This document shows positions 25,101-31,100 of a stretch of 31,369 bases of DNA, in pieces. The notes under the pieces were generated by a model that ran no database searches, was not told the origin of the DNA, and was given only the letters and a program-made list of their open reading frames with translations. Each line of letters begins with the position of its first letter. The first letter of the stretch is position 1. The position numbers and the translations under genes were made by a program. Location of the stretch: assembly GCA_964200185.2 (NCBI GenBank), contig CAXNAD020000082.1, positions 1-31,369 of the forward strand, read 5' to 3'. This stretch comes from Choristocarpus tenellus KU-1152 (Eukaryota > Phaeophyceae).

Positions 25101-28100
25101 CTTTGTAAGGGTTCTACACCAACCTATGGGGACCTCCTTTCATCCTACATTGTGTGTGATGAATTTGACACCTATGTCCTAATTTTCCACAACCCAGACA
25201 CACAAACATTTATACACAGACTAACCCGGCCTAACCAAGCGGTAGACCTGGACCAGCCCTATCAAAATGTTCAGACAATCGTGGACCAGATCTGTCAAAG
25301 AATGCTTTTACTGGGTCGGCCTGGTGACCACCTTTTTCAAATTTACCGACATGATAAGAAGCCTGAGAAATGTACCCATTTACCTACCTCAAGATTATCC
25401 ACATCTGACTTCATCAGCGGTACATCCCCCCTGTAATTCTTCACTGCCATGAATGTAACGTTGAAACCCAGAGATAAAGGGTATTTCTGGCAAGCTTGAG
25501 ACACCCCTGTGTTAAATGAAACGTTTACAGAAGAAATTGTTGAGATCTCTTCCAGAGCTGTGGCAATATCATCCCCACTAGCATCATAAGCAATAACATC
25601 TGTCTCCGACCCATCAAAGGAGAGGGTGAAAGTGCCGCCGCTTGCATCACATTCCACCATCTGCAGGAAAATTAGAGGCAAAGAGACAAGGAGGCTCAGA
25701 GAGATACATCAATGCTTTGCCTTTTCTTTGTTTGCCACTGTGGAAGATGACCAATAGTGCTGTGCAAGGACCCTCGAAAAAAAGATAAGTTGTGAGCTCA
25801 TCAAGGCCAAGATGATCTACTGAGCATCAAACACTAGGGAGGAAAATCGAAAACACATCGTTGATACCTTGAACTTGAAAAATCTCTGCAGAAAGAAACA
25901 CACTGGTAGGGTAGAGGACTAGACCGGTTGACCTCACCTGAACTTCATACACGGTGGAGCCATTGAATTCACTTGTAAAATCATCATCCATCATAAGATG
26001 GAGCAACTGGACCTCTGAGATGGCAGAGGCATTTGTGCTCACAACCTGGAAATGGATCAGAGCAAGAATTACGTGGTTATGAGAAGATGATACCTAATAC
26101 CCACGATTCTTAGCAAGATGGAATCATCTACAAAGCATCTAAGTTCAAGTGTGCTATTTAGAGGAGAACTTAAGAAATATACGACAAAAATATAAGCAGC
26201 ATACTTTGCACACAAATCACAGTCAGTAGAGTTGTAGCAGGTTCCTACAGCTCTCCTCAGCCCCCCCCCCCAAGATGCTTTGAGCAGTTCTGCAATGGTA
26301 ATGATAGCACATAGCATAGTCAATAGTATGCCTCAGATTAATGGCAGGGCCGGGCAGGGAGACATTGCACCGAGAAATGAGATATCTGACCTGCACTTCC
26401 TCTGAAGCTTCGCATGAAATTGTCAGTGCCTGCACCTCATCCTCAAAAGGCGATGTGGAATACTCAATGTGATACCTGGGAAGTATGATTCGACCAGTGG
26501 AACAGGCATATTCAAAAAGAAATAGATGTTATTGGAAAGGAGGTAGGATGAAGCAAGAGTATTGAGGGTAGGTAATAAGGCAAGCGAGGCTACCGAAAGT
26601 GTGATAAAGCAGGGGATGCAAGATTGCAACAATTCAGAAAATACGAAATGAGATCATGGTGGCAACCCTAATATTCTCTAGTACCCTGCTATTGTAGTGG
26701 CTATTAACACCCCAAAGCATACCTCAAAGCCATCCATTCTCTCTGCATCATTTCTTTCGCACCTGTCAACCTCTTCACCCCCTGTCGAGACAGGTGTGGA
26801 AAAGCCAACCCTCAGGGTGCTTCCATCTACTGCCTCGAGGGTTACACTTTCAGGGGGTTCACTACTCTGAGGGAGTGGAATTGCATATGGTGTGGCTGGC
26901 ACGGCTGATAGACCTGAGCATATCACATTTGAAGACAGCGGAAGGGAATATTGAAAATCTCTGCTTTTTAATCATAGCGGAGCACCACTTATGACTAGAT
27001 CAGTCTTCCTAGTAGGTGCACAATTGTCACCTGACTTCTAGTAGATCTATTTATTTGACCTTCCACCAAATATCTCCCATGAGATGGTGTATCACTCATA
27101 GTTGCCCACATCTCGTCACTAACCTCCTCCAATAGGGTTTGTTGCGGTGACTCGGAAGTAGTACGCTATACCCTCCTCTAGACCTGACACCAACATCTGA
27201 AGGTTGGATAGGTCTGTGAGGGTGGCTCCACCAAGGGGCAGAGAATTATCAGGGTCAAGAGAGTCAAACGAGGGGCTTATACCCCCCACATACTCCGACA
27301 CCTGCACAGGAGACCAGGTAGGTATATTGGGTCGGCTCTTTCGTTTGGGATTGATTTGCTGGTTTTTGAGCGACTAAGGTATGCATCTTAGCAGACAGAA
27401 GACGTGCTGGCTAGCACCAAATATCCTCATTTGGACATTTCTGGAGGCATTAAACGTAAAAGGTATTGTATATTCAACACACGTAGCAGCAAAGTTGCTG
27501 TAATTCAAATTGTCATTGGCAAAGCGGGAAGAGGACTGGCCTCCCTCAAAACCAGTGCGAAGAAATAACCTTGAACTCAACTGCAGTTTAAGGTGAACAG
27601 CGGTCACCTAACCTTACTGTCGCCCTATCCTTTTTTCTTAGAACCAAATCAGGGTCTGAGCACATCAATTCCGCAATAAAATAGGAAGGGCTTCAAGTTG
27701 ATGGAGTTAATAACAAGCTCAAAATTAAGCTTCGACTGCTATTGTCTATTACCTCAAGTGTGGGAGCAGTGCCGATCATTGCCATAATATCGCTTGTGAT
27801 CTCACTCATATCTCCAAGGTTTGTTGTGAAAGTGATCCACCATGTGTAGCCTCCATCAACCTTGAAGGAGGAGTGCAAACAGACAATGTGGCGACTTTGA
27901 GAAAAAAAACAGCAAAAGTCAATCCGTGACTCATAGGAGAAATATTGTCAACATCCGACTTGAAGATTGCATTTGTGCTGATCACAGAAAGCAAACAAAG
28001 GAAAAACAACTAGATGATATCCATCATCCCACCTTGGCATTTCCGTCGTATCGTTCAACATCCACAGACCCAATGGTGTCTAGAGACTCCAGGGACATTT

Positions 28101-31100
28101 TCACATCCCTTGCTGTGGCATTATGATTAAGATATTGTGAGTGTTCCCCTAAGAAAAACAGGGCGAAGTCACCCCCAAGATTTACGCTTGTTCCAGATCG
28201 GTTCCTCGCTATAGATATCCCGTCATTGCCCTGGTGTAGGTAGGGAAAGTACCAAAGGATATTGCAGTTTAGTCCATGAGGGAGGGTGGTAATGTCTAGC
28301 CCTCCAAAATCTCACACAAATCTAATCTGGAATGAGATCAGGTGCAGTTGTTATCTTCAACGTGTTGAAAAATTGTCCTGCTCCTCACACGACAAACTCC
28401 CCTACATTGAACCCAAAAGTACTTCCTGGATATTCGAAAAATCATTCTGTACATCACCTCGAATCGTTTTACCTCTTAAGTGCAAGATCCTTATCAGGCC
28501 CCAAATTACCTGAACTGCATCCGTGGCCAGGTCACTGTAGCTTGAGTTAGTGAGATTGTAGAATGCCACAGTCATCAAAGGCAGTTCGCCATTGTTCTCT
28601 TCAGTTCCTGTATTCGTCTCAAAATTCACATCCCAGGTGCAGGCAAAGTCGTCCGTTGTGTTGTCCCTTGCTGCCACACTCACCTGGTAGGTAATAACGG
28701 TTTAATGATTTTGGCACAGGTCGATTGAAGAAGAAGCAGGGTTTAGATAAGTATATAGAAAAAAAATGTTAGTTGCAGGTCGCAAGGCACTAGGGTAACA
28801 AAGTTAGAATATCAACCCCCCAGCTAACACAAGATTGATTGCTACAGAAGTACCATGTTCAGTAGCTAATGTACCACAAATTGAAGCCATTTCCACAAAT
28901 GTGTACAGAGAATGAATCTAAGGGGTGAATGGTAGTGAGGTGATAAATCCAAATGCAACTCTACGCAGTACCGTTGGGGAGGTTTCAAAGCATAATTGTG
29001 GTGGCATTGTTTGAGCAGAGATTCCCAGACTTTGGAGTGGTAATGGCATTTGTGGTTCCCTAGCTAGATACCCCGTTTTTCCAGATTTTCCAGAAGTCAA
29101 GAAGTTCAAGTTATATGTTGAGAATTGTATCCTACGTTATATTGATTCAATGCCATATACAGAACAATTGCATCATGAACTAAGCTGAGTTGAAGAAGTA
29201 ATATGTAGCATCTCACACAAAATGCATTGTACACCTTGGCAGGCATATTATACCTCGCCAACAGATGAAAGTAGCTCCAGCTCGTACTTGATAGCATCCA
29301 CAGTGCCATTCTGAATTGTCCACACAGAGACTGTGTCATCCCCAATAGTGACCTCTGATGAAGGTCCCTCTGTGTCACTCACCACTTTCATCTGAAACCA
29401 GTAGAATCATTTAACTAGAGGGTAAGCCCAGGACAGGATGATTTGATTTCTTGTATCAAACTGTGCCCTTTGAGCAAGTGTAGCAAGTGTGCAAAATGAC
29501 TTCAACAATATCAGCAGAATCACATTTTTAGGCATGATGACATAAATTGGCTGGATTGTTTCTATGTCTGGACAGGAGTGGTGTTGGTGGAAGGTTTGAA
29601 CAACATTTGTGACCATCGACATCTCAGTCTCAATACCTTGAGGGACAAAAATATCTACAGCAGTTGAGAAACACCCTGAGCAACATAATTTGCCTTGTTT
29701 TGGCAGCAACTTACACAGGACACCCATCGACACCCCTACCACTCTCCGAATTTTCGGCACTTATCAAGACATTGTTGTCAACTGCTATATTCCCTAAGGA
29801 AATAAAAAAAAACTCCTAGGTTATCAATGCTTAACATAAATCCTGTGAAGGAGGTCTGTGTAAACCAAAACACAAACTTTAGACCCAAACCCTAAGTTCA
29901 AAAAATCGATACTATTGCAGTAGTCAACCAAGCATCCAGGATGCTGTGACATACACTCATCGCTTCACTTTTTTCTTTTCCTTTACACCAGGCTTACTTC
30001 CAACTCACAAGGTTATGTAGCTGAAAGTTTTGGCAGCCTAATACCTTGTATTGTTGCAACAGCTATATATATTTACATGAAACCAAAGCAACTCCCATGG
30101 TACTGGAGGTGAACAGCACCCCAAAAGAACACTTCCAATACACCACATCACCTGATCCAGGTTACCAGGAGCATTGTTGAAGGTGACAAACCACTCACAG
30201 GAATCATCGGCACCAGTGGAGTTATACCCCACACTTACACCCCCAACACCATCCACCTGTCAAGCATGCAATTAGAAATGTGGGTTTGTATCAGACTCCA
30301 GTCACTGTACTAATGCGATGTCCCTATCTTACTGAAAATTCAAGAGATATCAAATACTCTTTCAAATCCTCTGGCAGAACCTTAAAGTCTATAGGGTACC
30401 AATTGGACCATATCAGAAAATATTGTATCTTGGTGTATTTCTTAAACAACGACCTGACAGAAATTTTCTCTGTCCACAAATCTCCTAAAAAATTCGACTT
30501 AGCAAAACGATTTTGAACCCAAGTACATCCTCCAAGGGTTGCACCAAGATAACCATCTAGTACTAACAATATAATTTAATTCTACTCCAAGTGGAAATAT
30601 TCAACAGAAAAAATAATCCAAGCGTAGCCACTGCACTACAGGGTAGAACATGCAACACTCACACGAATAGATCTACTTGCTTGTGTGTAACATTGAATCC
30701 AAGACAATATGTAGTAGTTCCCTTCAAGATCCCACAGCATTTCGATCTATTTACAGTTGGAACAAACAATTTCTCCCAAATACAGGAAGTTTAGGGTTAA
30801 ATACCTCTTCAACAGCCGCCTCAATAGCTGCTGCTGGCTTAGAGCAATCTCCGTACGATGGGTTTGCTTCAATGGTGTCTGTGGCCGTAGTGACACCATC
30901 CCTGGAGTAGAACACGAGGTGAAATGATAGTCCATACGACACATGCGCATCTCCCCCAGAGGACAGAGTATCTGTGTTGAGGAATATTTAGCAGGGAGTT
31001 TCTTAGCTACAGAGAGTCAAAATGGCAAGAAGGTGCTTTAATAGAGATTAGGGAGTATGGTCAGAAACAATAGGAGTACCTGAACTCCTTGGGGTACAAA

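Noticed and set aside
26698-26762. Longer version of exon 9 ending at GAG|GTATGC
   Set aside because: It does not match the phase of exon 10, whereas the AG|GTGCGA donor at 26763 gives a continuous FN3 strand.
27374-27607. Minus-strand open stretch between exons 7 and 8
   Set aside because: It has no similarity to any domain in the gene, and exons 7 and 8 join in phase 0 to give a normal repeat-to-FN3 transition.
29407-29760. 117-codon minus-strand open stretch in the intron between exons 3 and 4
   Set aside because: No domain pattern, and the flanking exons already rebuild an intact repeat core when joined.
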